64,000 bases of DNA. It comes from Dipteris shenzhenensis. Taxonomy: Eukaryota; Polypodiophyta; Polypodiopsida; Gleicheniales. The position numbers were made by a program, and so were the translations under genes. Location of the stretch: assembly GCA_047967505.1 (NCBI GenBank), contig CM106541.1; one strand, 5' to 3'. Below the pieces are notes generated by a model that was given only the letters and a program-made list of their open reading frames with translations, was not told where the DNA came from and ran no database searches. This document shows, piece after piece, positions 12,371 through 25,635 of the stretch (the first letter of the stretch is position 1; every line of letters starts with the position of its first letter).

Positions 12371-12534
12371 ATCAATGAAAAAGGACTCAGGTGTAAAAAT
12401 AAGCATTTACAATTCGATTAAAATGAAAAACAAAAATTGTTAGAGCTACATATAGCTCACTCCTACTAGACTAAGGCCTCATCTACAAGCTTGGGTGTCT
12501 CATTTACTTTAATTGGAGATTGATCAATTATGTA

Positions 12535-14601
12535 TCAAATGGTATGAGCCACAAATGTATATAGTTCTGCATGGGAATATGTAGACATTGAGGATTGTGA
12601 GCCCTTTACATCAAATATTTCATCGAGGAGCAACTTGCAATTGTAGCACACTCTCCACCCATAGCTATATGCATCATTTTTCTCTACAACCTCGCATCGT
12701 TGTAAGTCCATTGCTTCTTGCAAGTCACCATCATACTTTGTGACTTGTTCGATTGCACTTATTAACCTTGATGTGTGACATATCCATCATAACTTTTAAG
12801 GGAATGAATAAGTGCATCGCAAAAGATACATACCACGAAAGTTACAATGCATTAAGAGTAAAAATATGACAAAAGTTACAATGCATTAAGAGTACACTTA
12901 CGCTAACACATTGCCATGATATCTTGCCATTGAATTTGCAAAATAGAATATCTTGGCTTGTAGGTCGAAAGCCACCAAGCTCCAATGTTTCATGCATGGT
13001 CAATTAAGAATCTTTATTATTTGACTACATCTTACCTCTTGCAAAAGTAAATGTGAGGTTGCGGTGTCACTTACTCCTCATAATATGGAAAAATGATAAC
13101 TCATACGTTGTCCATATTGAGAAATTGTAGTCAGGTGCAGATATCTTCTATTGACTTTGTATTATTATTAAGCCATGTAGAAAGCAGGGAATCTATGACA
13201 TATATACACTTTCTAGAATTTGGAGGAAACCAAGATATACTTATATTGCATCAAAAAATAAACAAGCATTAGCTCATTAGATTTAATCAATATATAAATA
13301 CTAAGCCAAGATAAAGTTTCTATCAAACCTGAGGGTGGCCACTATAACTTTGTCATTAACCTCTTTCCCTCGATATCTAAGGATTTGAATCTCTTCTTCA
13401 CCAAATGTTTGATATTGAGGTTGTTGTCCAATCAGAACCTGAACATGAAAGTTTCTTCCTATTTCTTGTAGCTTAGACAAATCTTCAGAATTCTTCAACA
13501 TGAGCCGCGCCATCCTCATATGTTGTGAGTTCCCATATAATTGAAGTAGTTTACTCTCTATGTTAGGAAAGTATTTCAATGATCCTTTTATAGTCTTAAA
13601 TATTTCACTTTTAGTTTTTCCAGCAATCACCATACCAATTAAACTTGAAGGAAATATTGTGGCCTTCCTGACTTTAGATCCACGTGAAATCATTTCTTCT
13701 TCCTTCCCCTCTACCATCTATAAAAAATACAAAAGCTTGTGAGATTGATAAGTTATAGTTAAATCTAATGCTTGTAAAAGAAAAGTAAAGGGTCATACTA
13801 GGATATATGTTCGTGATTTCTTTGCATAATCTTGTGAGCCAGGAAGATGATCCATGTCATCATCTATAATCAATATATGTGCATCACCTTCATCTTTATC
13901 CTAGGAGCCATCATGATCATCCATGTCATCATCTCCAATCCTCTTATGTTCCACCTCTTTCTCGTACCCAACAATTAGATCAGCTTCTTGCAAGTGAAGT
14001 AGTTATGCATCTCTTCCTTGCTTTCTTGATTGACAAAAATGACAATATTGCAAATTCCAGCTCTACTAATGGTAGTATATAGTATTCTATCGATGAATTG
14101 GTGAATAAAGAATACTTGGGCTCATCCCAAGTTGTTTCATCAAGTAAAAATTCCTCATCTAAAATGCCTATGTATGCTACAACCTTTCCAGAAGCTAAAG
14201 TGATGTTCACATTGAATTGTGACATCCCTTGTTATTCTTAGTTTATGCTCATTAACAAGCTTCTCAACATATGCAATCACCTGTGGTGGGATTTGGGCTC
14301 TCATGAATGAGGTGACTACTTTAGACCCGTCTTCTTGATTCTTTATCCACTTATGTTCCCATGCCTTTTCCTTAGCTGAGAATAAAGGAGAAACATGCTT
14401 CACAATATTAGGGTCAATATTGCATTGACCAATAAGGATATCTTTTTCTGTGAGAAAATATCTAATCGCACTATCCACTACATCACGTTTCACATGTATG
14501 TTGATGCACTCATCCATGCAATGATCTTTGTCCTTCCTGCCAAAAAACCATTCTTTCTTGAGGAGTTTCTCTATTGCCATTGTTACATAGCTATCCGGCA
14601 A
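12535..14601 (-). pseudogene. Unidentified minus-strand gene remnant inside CACTA E2
   Basis: Three blocks of plausible coding sequence lie on the minus strand: 14155-14601 (148 codons), 13301-13717 (138 codons) and 12535-12723 (62 codons), separated by AT-rich DNA that may be introns. The first block is hydrophilic with several Cys and His (KDHCMDECINIHVK); the second is rich in charged helices. I recognise no domain and see no match to the TNP2 or TNPA genes of the 20-kb element. They could be exons of another CACTA gene or captured host exons. No complete gene model can be offered. Confidence 0.35.
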
Positions 14602-14719
14602 ATATTTTACGAGCCTCTAAAGCTTTGCTTATTAGTTGAATTTTCTTTCTATGTGTCTTTACCCCCTTGAATTAATCTATTAATCTATAAGAGGGATTGC
14701 ATATGTCAAGAATCCATAC

Positions 14720-16120
14720 ATATGCAAGCTCTAGGATTGACACAAACCCACAACGGATCAAATGTCTTGAGACATCGTGGGGACATCCCAATTGGTGATA
14801 ACTTGAATCTTCTCTGGATCTAATTGAATCCCTTTAGCACTAATGATGTATCCCAGATACTAAATTTCCAGCAACCCAAACTCACTTTTCTTTGCACTAA
14901 GGTATAGTTAATGGTAAACCTTCTACAATAGTAAAGGTTTCTTGTTGCCAATCATGCATCAGTACATGCTCATGGAACCACTGAATTGCAGGGATCATGT
15001 CGCACCGCATCAAAGGTGTCAGAATGAAATATCATGTAAAAATGTCCTTCTGAACTGAAAAAGTAAAATGGTTGGCCTTATGCATGATGTGTGTGCACAA
15101 GCTAGGTGTGAACCTTGTGAACCTATCCACTACAAGCTCATGAGGCACCAAAGTGAACCCCACTATCCTGGCAAGTTAAGGGGAGATGGCATCTTCTAAG
15201 CTCCCCATATCAAATAGGACAATGAACTGATGCCCATTAGCTATTCCATATGCTCAAATGAGCACCTTATTTTGGTCTGGGATGGCGCCCTCCTTCTTAC
15301 CTTGAAATACCACCATGGGGATGATGTTCAAAGAAACAAAGATGGCATTTATAGCTGAGGCTGGTGGTGTGGTTGGAAGAGCCAATACATTAGCGACAAA
15401 AGAAGTAGGTGCTTTCACAACCTTTTTGGCAAGCCACTTAGGACTATCCTTCTTGCCATGCCCAATGATGTGGTGGCAATGAAGGCAATGATGTTCTTGG
15501 TGGTACTGATTTTGTTCATCGGGTTATTGATAGCCTCCTGTAATGCTTGCTTTAGCCTTCTCTTCTGGAATCATGTTTGGCTTGGACTCCTTATTTTGAC
15601 CTGAATCCTGGCCATGTTTATTTTGGTAGTGTTTGTCCTTCTTCTGATCCTTACTTGCTATGTTGTTTGACTGCTGTGGAGTTTGGAATCCTTTAGCACC
15701 CACTTGGTCTTTCCCCCATTCAGCATCATTTTTTGATTCTGGGTGAGAGTCAGCGACCACTCATAACCAAGCAAATAAAAGTTTCGGATGGTAAAATGGA
15801 TGTCTAGGTCCAATCCTTGAATGAATTGCTTCATCTTTTGCCTCTTAGAAATTCCCAACTGATGTGCTAGAGTGATGACCTTGTTATTGTAAGTCAACAC
15901 ACACAAACCATTTTGAGAGAGACGAGAAAACTCATCCTACAAGTTAAACAAATATTGTGATGGTGGTGGGAAATGGGCTTGATCGGTAATAAAAATTTCC
16001 CAAATAATCTCATCTTAAAAGTTGTTGGGTTTGTATACTTACCAGCCCAATGTTGCCACTAGGTAACCGCCTCATTGGTAAGATGATGGTTTAGATTCTT
16101 TCCTGAGACAGAGTGTCATC
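14720..16120 (-). pseudogene. Minus-strand Ty3/gypsy gag-pol relic
   Basis: Read on the minus strand, from right to left: a Gag-like segment near 15780-15906 (QLGISKRQKMKQFIQGLD), a hydrophilic linker (15524-15760), a defective CCHC knuckle near 15470 (CLHCHHIIGHGKKDS, last Cys replaced), a protease-like stretch near 15230 (ANGHQFIVLFDMGS) and the end of an RT near 14800-14830 (KGIQLDPEKIQVITNWDVPT). The order gag-PR-RT is right for one minus-strand element, with most of RT deleted. It differs from the G1-G3 family. Frames are broken throughout. Confidence 0.6.
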
Positions 16121-16360
16121 CTATATATTTTTTGTAGTTTATCCTGCCCAGGACTACTAGTGGTACTACCATACTCCATTAGCCGCTCCCTCCCTTACTC
16201 CATCATGCATTGTGCTGGCTCTCATCTTCACCCATAGGTCTTTACATCTTGCATCATGAGGGGAAAGTTCATTTCCAAAATTCATGAGGTTTAGGTCCAT
16301 CAAGGACATCCCCATCATTTATGGTCTAGACAAGATTTGGTAAGGACACCATGAGCACCA

Positions 16361-17643
16361 ATGAGTAGTCCAACACAGGAGGGAGGGTTTAGTGCCTTCA
16401 CCACCACCACCCTACCACAGAATTCTACAAACAATTCCATGTCTACCATGATAGCCATGTTGCAGGCTACGATGCAAATACATCAACAACAATGCGACTC
16501 TCTTCACTTGCAGGACCTAGCTTTAGGAGCTGTAGGAAGATCGTGAGTAGGGTGCCAGAGAGTGCAAAGGGATAGCTCGAGATGCAAAAGAATAATGTGA
16601 TGGAGAGCCTCAAGAAGCCAAGGAACTCTAGGACCTCAATGATCAAGAGGCCAAGGAGCTCCAAGAGCATACCACTTGAGAAGAGAAAGAGTAGGATTGG
16701 TATCTTCTCATTTCTCTACTCCAACCCACACTCGGGGGAGGAAAGGAGAGACTTCCACCTATGATGTGCATGGATGCTAGGATGCATAGATTGTTGTACT
16801 TCATAGTGATCACTGAAAAATAGATTTCAAACTGATTTGAGCCACAAATTTAATACTAAGGGTTCCTGCTTACCATCATATAATGTGAAGTTGAGCTTCC
16901 ATGGAAAGGAAGGCTTGGTGAGGTGGTCACTTCGTGGCTCAGAAGAACTAGTATGATGCAGACAAGGAGACACATCTTTACATGTCTATGGATGGCAACA
17001 AGTATGGATCACAGTTCAGGGGGAAGTACCAAGAAAGAGGAAACTCTCATAGCAAATCCAGGGCATGGAACATTGAGTGTTATGGCAACACATGAAAAAA
17101 GAATGCTACAAGCTGAAAAGAGAGCAAAAGGATAAGAAAAAGAATGCCAATTGGGGTGCAAATAAGAAGGAAGAGAGTCCAAGGGAGGACAAAGGAAAAG
17201 TGAAGATCAAGGAGATCAATGCAGTTAGATGATAGTGACGATGACATTCTCTTCATATCTAGTCTCACTACAAAGTTGCTTATCACTTCAGATGATGCAT
17301 ATTACGAGGATTGGATTTTGGATTTTGGTGCTTCATTCCATGTTACTCCCCATAGGGAATGGTTCTCCAGTTATGACAGTGGAAAGACAGGTTGTGTGCA
17401 TCTTGGAGTGTGACATAGTGGGAGCAAATGACATAAAGTTTTCTTTTGAAAATGGGTCTAATTTTTTTTTGAAAAATGTGAGACATGGGTCTAGTTTTTT
17501 TTCTAAGGTGACCAAGAGTCTCATTTCAGTAGGTGAGCTAAATGATGCTAGTTTTCAGACCACCTTTGGATTTTAGAGTTGGAAAATTTAGAAGGGCTCT
17601 ATGGTTTTGGCAAGAGGTGCCAAGTGTGGTACATTGTATCCCT
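16361..17643 (+). pseudogene. Old Ty1/copia element C2, gag and protease part
   Basis: Gag-like sequence begins near 16361 (MSSPTQEGGFSAFTTTT). A decayed zinc knuckle lies near 17065-17110 (WNIECYGNT, then KKECYKLKREQ), and a protease-type segment at 17310-17400 (WILDFGASFHVTPHREWF, where copia proteases have D-S/T-G-A). Several stops and shifts interrupt it. The sequence is cut at 17643 by insertion of copia C1 and resumes at 23171 with the pre-integrase and integrase parts, so C1 landed inside C2. The target TCCCT is duplicated on both sides. Confidence 0.7.
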
Positions 17644-17996
17644 TGTTGAGATATCGAGCTCCACTCGCGATATGCCAGGGTGACCGTTGTGTATTTATGT
17701 CACCGACTTGTTAGCTGGGGATGCGGTTGGTACACCGCCCACGAATAATAGCTGGATGACAGCTATCCTTATCTACTCTAGTTTGTGGCTCAGTTAGTAT
17801 GCCACCTTAGTTAGTTGAGTTTGGTTTGAGACCCACATATAGGGTTCTTCTATTTCTTTGTACTAGAGTTATTTTGGCTTACACAACTAAGAAGAGGAAA
17901 ACTATTTTTCAGCCTCCACCTTTGTGTGTATTCCCCCATTGTGATTGTGAGAAAGCCTCAAGTGAGACTCCTTCCCTCTCTCCCACAATCTTCACA
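17644..17996 (+). repeat. 5' LTR of copia C1
   Basis: Begins TGTTGAGATATCGAG and ends AATCTTCACA. It is the same length as the 3' LTR. A likely R-region start lies downstream of the CATATAGGG near 17840. Confidence 0.95.
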
Positions 17997-18008
17997 TGGT
18001 ATCAGAGC
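17997..18008 (+). promoter_or_regulatory. Primer binding site, initiator-Met tRNA
   Basis: TGGTATCAGAGC directly follows the 5' LTR. It is the complement of the 3' end of plant initiator methionine tRNA and the standard minus-strand priming site of plant copia elements. Confidence 0.95.
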
Positions 18009-18492
18009 CTTGTTCGTGGTAAGGAGCTCAAGAAAGCAAGCCAAGTTCATGGTGTCCTGGTAAGAGGACCAGTGTTGCTTTCCTATTTCGAGTTTGGGAG
18101 CAAATCTCTGCAGGTAGCACAGCCAGAAGTGCAAGAGTGCACTGTCTTAGATTGAGACGACCTTCGCGGTGTGACTTTATTTTTCTGATTTGAGGCCGTT
18201 TCGGGGCCCGTTTTGAAGACGGAAGTTCTTCGCAGGCACTCAAAAAAAGGCCCTGTTTTTGGTTGTGCGACCACTGCACAGCTTCGGTGGAAAGTTGCCG
18301 CAGAAATTGCATCGTATGCCTGTGTGCAGAGATATTGGGAGTTGCAGACTCATGCTTGTTGCCTGTTGATGCAAAATCGTACTAGGAAGTGACTGTGTGG
18401 TGAAATACCACTTTCGTCAGTTTTGCAGATCTGCTCGTGTGAGGCAAAAACTGTGTTCTTTGCAGTGAAAGAATATTTTGCAGTGTTCTGTA

Positions 18493-21400
18493 ATGGCATC
18501 TGATTCTTTTTCACAGATTGTCACTGAAAAGCTTGACAAGAACAACTTCCAGGCATGGAAGTTTAGAATGACGAATTTCTTGATGGGAAAAGGCTATTGG
18601 GAGTTCATTACAGGAAATGAAGAAGAACCTGTTCTTCCTAATGTTCCCAGTCAACAGGAAATGCAGGCATTTAAAGGATGGCATGAGAGAGCCAGGAAAG
18701 TTATGTACTGGCTGTCTATCAGTATTTCGGACTCCATGATTGTGCATACTCAGGATGCAAATACGCCAAAGGAGGCATGGGATACTTTGGCAAAAATGTA
18801 CAGCACAAATACGCAAGCCAGGAAAATGCAACTCAAACAGGAGTTGCACAATGTGCAGAGAGAAAATTTGAGCATAAATGACTACCACATGAAAGTGAAG
18901 AAAATTGCAGATTCACTTGCTTCCATTGGGTCGCCAGTGGATGATGACGATTTGGTTTCTGTGACCTTGAATGGTCTAGGAAAGGATTATGCACAGTTTC
19001 GGACATCCATTGCCGTCCGTGAAAATTTTTTTGAGGAGTTGATTGCTCTTCTAATTTCTGAAGAGCAGAGAAATGGTGGTACATCTTCTTTAGCAGGGAC
19101 TTCAAAAGAAACTGTCTTCTACTCAAATGCTGGCAGAGGTAGAGGCAGAGGTAGAGGAGGCCGATCTGCAGGCCGTGGTAGAAATCAGAATATGCAGCAA
19201 ATGCAAGAAAACCAGTCCTATGCAGGAGGACGTGGTAACTCTAGAGGTAGGGGGAGCCAAAGAGGCCGTGGTGGATGGCAGAGAGGCCAAAATGTAAACA
19301 GCAATATTGAATGCTACTATTGTGGCAAAATGGGTCATATGGCTAAGGACTGCTATAAAAAGCAGAATGACATTATGAATGGAAAATTGCAGCAAGGCAA
19401 TTATGCATCCTCTAGTAGACAGGGTGATGACAGAAATGAGCATTTGTTTATGGTGCAGCATATGACAAATTCTGTAACAAGTGCAGAAGAAAGCAATGAT
19501 GTGTGGTATGTTGACTCAGGTGCATCAAACCACATGACAGGTCACGCTGAATGGATGCAGGATGCAAGAAAAATGGAAAAACCAGGATTTGTGGAGACTG
19601 GTGATGATACTGCACATCCTATTGTGCAGATTGGCAAAATTCCTTTGTCTATGCAGGATGGGAAAAAGAAATACTTGTCTGATGTATTTCATGTCCCGAA
19701 CATCACCAAGAACCTGGCTTCTGTTGGTCAAATGGTTGAGCAGGGCTTGCAGGTTAGATTTAATCCTCATGGATGCTTTGTTGAGGATATGAAAAATAAC
19801 GGTCACTTGATAGCAAAAGGAAAGAAGAAGGGCAGGATGTTTACGTTGGATGCAGACATGCCTGAATTGAGTGCAGCAATGTTTGCACATGGGACCGGTG
19901 TAGTTGCAGATATTGATATCTGGCAAAAACGCATTGGTCATGTTAATATACAGCGACTTAAATCAATGCAAGCCCAAAATATTGTTGCAGGATTGCCTAA
20001 ATTCAAGGTTGCAGAAATGCACAAGGTTTGTGAAGCCTGTCAATTTGGGAAACAGGCAAGGAAACCTTTTCCTAGGCATGTTCAAGAGAGTAAAAAGCCA
20101 TTGGAATTAATCCACTCTGATGTGTGGACTACAAAAGCTGCATCTATTGGAGGCTGTCACTATTTTGTCACATTTATTGATGACTTCAGCAAAAAAGTGT
20201 GGGTGTATTTTATGAAAAAGAAAAGTGAAGTGTTTGGGCACTTCAAAGCTTTCAAAGCTATGGTTGAAAAAGAAACAGGCCTGCAAAATAAAATGCCTAA
20301 GGTCAGATGGAGGGGGAGAGTACCTCTCAAATGAGTTTGCAAGGTTCTTGCAGGAGCATGGTATAAAGCAGCAATATTCATGCAGTCATACCCCACAGCA
20401 AAATGGAATTGCAGAAAGGAAAAACAGGCATATTGGAGAGGTATCTCGGGCTATGCTAAATGAAAAAGATCTACCAGATTATTATTGGGCTGAAGCAGTT
20501 GCTACAGCAGTTTATATAATGAACAGGACTCCCATTGCAGCAATACATGGCATGACGCCAGAGGAGATGTATACTGGCAGGAAACCAGATATTTCTCATT
20601 TGAAAATTTTTGGTTGCATTGCCTATGTCCATGTGCCAGATGAGTTGAGGTCCAAGTTGGATCCAAAAGCTGAGAAGTGCGTCTTTATTGGTTATTCTCT
20701 GCAGCAGAAAGGGTATAGATGCTATAACCCTTCTACACGAAAGTTCACAGTGAGCAGAGATGTTGTTTTTGATGAGATGAGCAGCTGGTATAAACCAGTA
20801 AATGTGATGATTGATGTAGATGCACAAAATGGTAATGCTGCACAGAATTCACAGCAGCAATCACAAAATATCAGTGGACCTGCAGTGTCGTCTAGCAGTG
20901 GTTCACATACTTCGCCATGGATAGGCAGATTGAGATCAGGAGAATCTCCTCAAAGCAATGCAAAGAGTGGTATGCAGGTATCACGAAAAGGAAAAGAGAA
21001 GGTAGATCAACCCATGTTTGATGTGAATGCAGGTCACTCTTGTGTGGATGGTGAATCCAGTGGCTCAGAACAGAGCATTGATGATGAGTTGGGTATTCCC
21101 TCTATTGTTACACCTGGAGTAAGGAAGATCAGGGATGTTTTGAGAGCACCTGGAAGTGAGCCTATTTTGCGCAGGTCTACCAGGGTTAGGTATCCTGTGG
21201 ATAGGCTGAAATATGATGGATTTACAGCCATGCACTATGCCTATATGGTCAAAGTGATACAGGAACCAGAACCCACTTCTTTTGAGCAAGCCATGGGAAA
21301 TGAAAAATGGGAGAAAGCCATGGATGAAGAAATGGATGCCTTGGATGCTAATGCTACATGGGAATTGGTGCCTTTGCCTAAAGGCAAGAATGCAATTGGC

Positions 21401-22799
21401 TGTAAGTGGGTTTATAAGATCAAGCACAATGCAGATGGTTCTGTGAATAGATACAAGGCAAGATTAGTTGTCAAGGGGTATGCACAGACATATGGCATTG
21501 ACTATGAAGAAACTTTCAGCCCGGTTGCAACGATGGCAACCGTAAGAGCAGCCATTGCTATGGCTGCATCAAAGGGATGGTCTTTACATCAGATGGATGT
21601 AAAGAATGCCTTCTTGCATGGTGATTTGCAAGAAGAGGTCTTTATGGAGTAGCCAGTAGGTTATGTTCATGCTACTCATCCTGAGTTTGTTTGCAGGTTG
21701 AAGAAAGCCTTGTATGGCTTGAAGCAAGCACCTAGATCATGGTGTGACAAGATAGGACAGTATCTTGTCACTATTGGCTTTCAGATTTCCAAGGCAGATT
21801 TCTCACTCTATGTGAGAAAAACAGAGAAAGGGATTATGCTGCTGGTCATTTATGTTGATGATTTGATCATCACAGGTGATAGTGATGAAGATATCCTTCA
21901 TGTGAAAATGCTATTGAGGCAGAAGTTTGAGATGAAGGATTTGGGAGAGCTGCGTTATTTCTTGGGCATTGAGGTGATTAGATCACCAAGTGGGATACAG
22001 CTCTTGCAGAGGCAGTATGGATTGGACATGTTGTCCAAATATGGGATGACAGGCTGTAAGCCTATTTCAGTTCCTTTGGAGCAAAATGTGAAGCTGAGCG
22101 CAGATGCAGGTGAACTTCTGGAAGACCCTACTATGTACAGACGCATAGTAGGAAGTTTGATTTACATGACTATTACCAGGCCAGATTTGAGCTATGTTGT
22201 TGGGTTGGTAAGTCAGTTTATGCAGGCTCCAAGGAAACCGCATTTGGATGCGGCTAGACGCATACTCAGGTATGTGAAGTCCACATTGCAGTATGGACTA
22301 TTTTATGAGACTGGGGTTCAGATACAATTGCATGGATACACTGATGCTGATTGGGCTGGTAGTATTTCTGATAGGCGATCTACCAGTGGATATGTGTTCT
22401 CTTTTGGGAGTGTTGCAGTCACTTGGAGTAGCAAGAAACAACCTACAGTTGCCTTGTCGAGCACAGAGGCTGAGTACAGGGGTGCAGCAATGGCTGCATG
22501 TGAGGTAGCTTGGTTGCATAAGCTACTCTATGATATGCATCAGGCCGGTTGTCATTTATTGTGACAACATGAGCAGTATACATTTGGCAAAGAACCCAGT
22601 CTTTCATGCTAGAACAAAGCACATTGAGGTGCATTATCACTATGTGCGGGAGAAGGTTTTACTAGGTCTTGTTGATCTAGTTTATGTCAGCACAGAGGAT
22701 CAGGTAGCTGACATATTCACGAAAGCATTGGGCGCAGAGAAGGCGCAGAGAAGCTGCGCAAGTTCAGAGACCTGCTTGGTGTGCAGGAATTGGGATTGA
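18493..22799 (+). pseudogene. Ty1/copia Gag-Pol polyprotein gene (C1), four breaks
   Basis: The start is ATG at 18493 (MASDSFSQIV). Order: Gag with UBN2-type fold; an arginine-glycine-rich stretch near 19130-19290; zinc knuckle CYYCGKMGHMAKDC near 19312; protease active site DVWYVDSGASNHMT near 19498; pre-integrase zinc region near 19920-20060; integrase core (IHSDVW, then FIDDFSKKVWVYF, and a third part after 20290); reverse transcriptase with YVDDLIITG near 21850; RNase H with TDADWAG near 22340. Breaks: a 1-base gain in an A-run near 20285 inside integrase; TAG at 21650-21652; a frame shift near 22545; an 11-bp perfect tandem duplication at 22732-22753. Apart from these, codon structure is well kept, so decay is recent. 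Confidence 0.92.
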
Positions 22800-22803
22800 G
22801 CTC

Positions 22804-22812
22804 GAGGGGGAG
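22804..22812 (+). promoter_or_regulatory. Polypurine tract of copia C1
   Basis: GAGGGGGAG directly abuts the 3' LTR and would prime plus-strand synthesis. Confidence 0.85.
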
Positions 22813-23165
22813 TATTGAGATATCGAGCTCCACTCGCGATATGCCAGGGTGACCGTTGTGTATTTATGTCACCGACTTGTTAGCTGGAGATGCGGTTGGT
22901 ACACCACCCACGAATAATAGCTGGATGACAACTATCCTTATCTACTCTAGTTTGTGGCTCAGTTAGTATGCCACCTTAGTTAGTTGAGTTTGGTTTGAGA
23001 CCCACATATAGGGTTCTTCTATTTCTTTGTACTAGAGTTCTTTTGGCTTACACAACTAAGAAGAGGAAAACTGTTTTTCAGCCTCCACCTTTGTGTGTAT
23101 TCCCCCATTGTGATTGTGAGAAAGCCTCAAGTGAGACTCCTTCCCTCTCTCCCACAATCTTCACA
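22813..23165 (+). repeat. 3' LTR of copia C1
   Basis: Same length as the 5' LTR with six substitutions. The first dinucleotide is TA instead of TG. It is followed by the TCCCT duplication. Confidence 0.95.
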
Positions 23166-23170
23166 TCCCT

Positions 23171-25020
23171 TACATGTATCAAGGGTGTCTAATCATGTTG
23201 TTGCAATAACCGAGCAGCCAAGTACTTCTTTGTGGCATTGTTGGTTGGGGCACATGAGCTAGAATTGAATGAAACTATTATGCCTTTTGGGTTATGTACC
23301 GCATTTGAGTTTTTTTTATTTTGAACTTTGTGAACACTATCTCTATGGGAAGTAGACTAAATCAGCCCATAAAATAAGAGGAAGTAAGAGATTGAAAAGC
23401 TTGATTTGGTGCACTCAGACGTATGTGGTCCCATGCCTACACGATCATTACATGGGGCTGAATACCATGTGACATTCATCAATGATGCAACTAGGAAAGT
23501 GTAGGCTTATGCTGTAGCTCAAAAGAGTGATGTGTTCCAAGTATTTTAGAAATGGTTGGCTTTGGTTGAAAATTAGTCAGATAGAATACTTAAATGCCTA
23601 TGGACTAACAATGGTGAAGAGTATCTCTCTCATGATTTTCAGCATTTCTGTGATACATGTGGGATCAAGAGGTATCTCACGTTCCCTCGTATTCCAGAGC
23701 AAAATCTAGTTGCAAAATAGATGAGCCACACCATTTAAGAAAGGTTGCAATGTATGCTTTCCAATGCAAGTGTTTTTGGTGGTTTTTGGTCTAAGGAAAT
23801 GAAGACTACAATGCATGTGATCAATAGATCACCTAGTAAGAGTTTGGATGGTGGTATTCATGAAGAGGCATGGAGTGGCAAGAAGCCCTATTACTCTCAT
23901 TTGCATATATTTGGGTGTGAGGGATATTTACATGTGCCAAAAGAGCTTCAAAAGAAGCTAGATTAGGCCTAAGACTAGGAAATGCATCTTTCTAGGTTAT
24001 GGTAAAAGTGGAGAAATGAGCTATCGTCTTTAGGATCTAGAAGCAAGGAAGATCACATGAAGCCATGATGTGGTCTTCAATGAGAATAAGATGCATAAGA
24101 CACCCATGAGGGATGTGGAAATGAGGAGAATCACTTTCGAGGATATGAATTCACTTGCACATGTTGATACACAACAAGTTGTCCATGCACTGAATGTGTA
24201 GGAAATGATGCCACCAAGTACTCCCACAAGTACACAATCAAGGGCAGATGATAAATCATCCATTGGTGGAAATGATGAGTCAAATGTGGCTGATATGCAG
24301 GCAGGACAACAAGTTGAAATTCTCTTGAGAAGATCAACTAGAATGTCTAAACCGCCTAATAGATTTGTTCAAAGGGCACACTATGTGATGTTTACTAATT
24401 GCAGGGAAGCCTTCTTACTATACAGAGGCTATGATGCACGAGGATCAATGCAAGTGGGAGTATGATATGAAATCAAAGATGAGTTCAATCATGAAGAATA
24501 AGACTTGGGACTTGGTTTCTTGGCTACAAGGAAATAAAGGATTTCCCTATAAATGGGTCTACAAGATGAAGGTCACGAGTGATGATGTGCCTAAGTACAA
24601 GGCCCATTTGGTTGCTAAAGGCTTCGAAAAAGAGAAGAGTGGACTTTGATGAGATATTCTCTTCACTTGTGAAGATGACCACACTTATATGTATACTTGG
24701 ACTTGTGGTAGCAGAGGATATGGAGCTTATGCAGATGGATGTCAAGACAGCTTGCTTGCATTAGGATATGCATGAGGGAATTTACATGGTACAGCTGGAA
24801 GGTATCATAAATCTACTGCAAGTGCCTAGAGAATGGTATCAAAAGTTTGATGCTTTCATTTGGTCCCAGGGTTTAAAAGAAGTGAGATTACACTAAAAGG
24901 GCTAAGGATAATAGCTTGATACTCCATGCACTTTATGTGGATGATATGCTACTAGCTAGCAAGAACACTTATGATTAGGATGCATTGGAGGACAAGTTGC
25001 ATGAGGCCTTTGACATGAAG
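23171..25020 (+). pseudogene. Old Ty1/copia element C2, integrase and RT part
   Basis: This continues the element interrupted at 17643. Integrase landmarks are LHLVHSDVCGPM near 23405, TFINDATRKV near 23475 and WSKEMKTTMHVINRSPSKSL near 23790. The conserved block HLHIFGCEGYLHVP lies near 23900. RT begins near 24440 (NKTWDLVSWLQGNKGF, YKWVYKMKV), passes MELMQMDVKTACLH near 24725 and YVDDMLLASK near 24940, and is lost after DMK at 25020. Many stops and shifts occur, and no LTR is seen at either end. It is clearly older than C1. Confidence 0.8.
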
Positions 25021-25253
25021 TGACTTGCTTCATATAATTATGATTTTTAAAATGAAATTTATATGATTTTATTTTATTTCTTGAACTAACATCGCATATA
25101 AAATGAACTTGATTCTCAAGCTTGTCAACCTTGTCTTGCAGATGCACAATGTTTTGATTTACGTAAATAGGTTGACTTGTTTTATTTTCTTGAATATCTT
25201 TTCTTCATTTTTTTTTTTAGATAAAAATGATCTCCATCTATTGTTAAGAATAT

Positions 25254-25355
<102 letters not shown>

Positions 25356-25635
25356 CTCTTTCCCTAATTTTCTCTATTTCTTTCTCTATCTTTCTTTCTT
25401 AACCAAATGTAAATGTGTTATTAATAATGTAGTATTATGACAATTATTATATTTTATTTACATTTATGATACATATGTTAAAAAAATCTTATTTCAAATC
25501 AATTATTTTAAATATAAGCACCATGTTCATTAATCAATATCGACATCAATATAAATGTCTATGATTATGTCTTCTTTACTATAATGTATTCAATGTACAT
25601 AGTTTATGCTATATTATTTTCTTCAATTTCAAAAA

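Larger units (their letters stand above)
17644..23165 (+). mobile_element. Young Ty1/copia LTR retrotransposon C1 (5,522 bp)
   Basis: Both LTRs are 353 bp, with a 5-bp target duplication TCCCT at 17639-17643 and 23166-23170. A primer binding site for initiator-Met tRNA follows the 5' LTR, and a purine tract precedes the 3' LTR. The internal region encodes one Gag-Pol in the order Gag, PR, IN, RT, RNase H, which defines Ty1/copia. By my reading the two LTRs differ at six positions (about 1.7 percent), five of them G/A transitions, so insertion is recent relative to its surroundings. The coding region is nevertheless broken four times. Confidence 0.95.
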
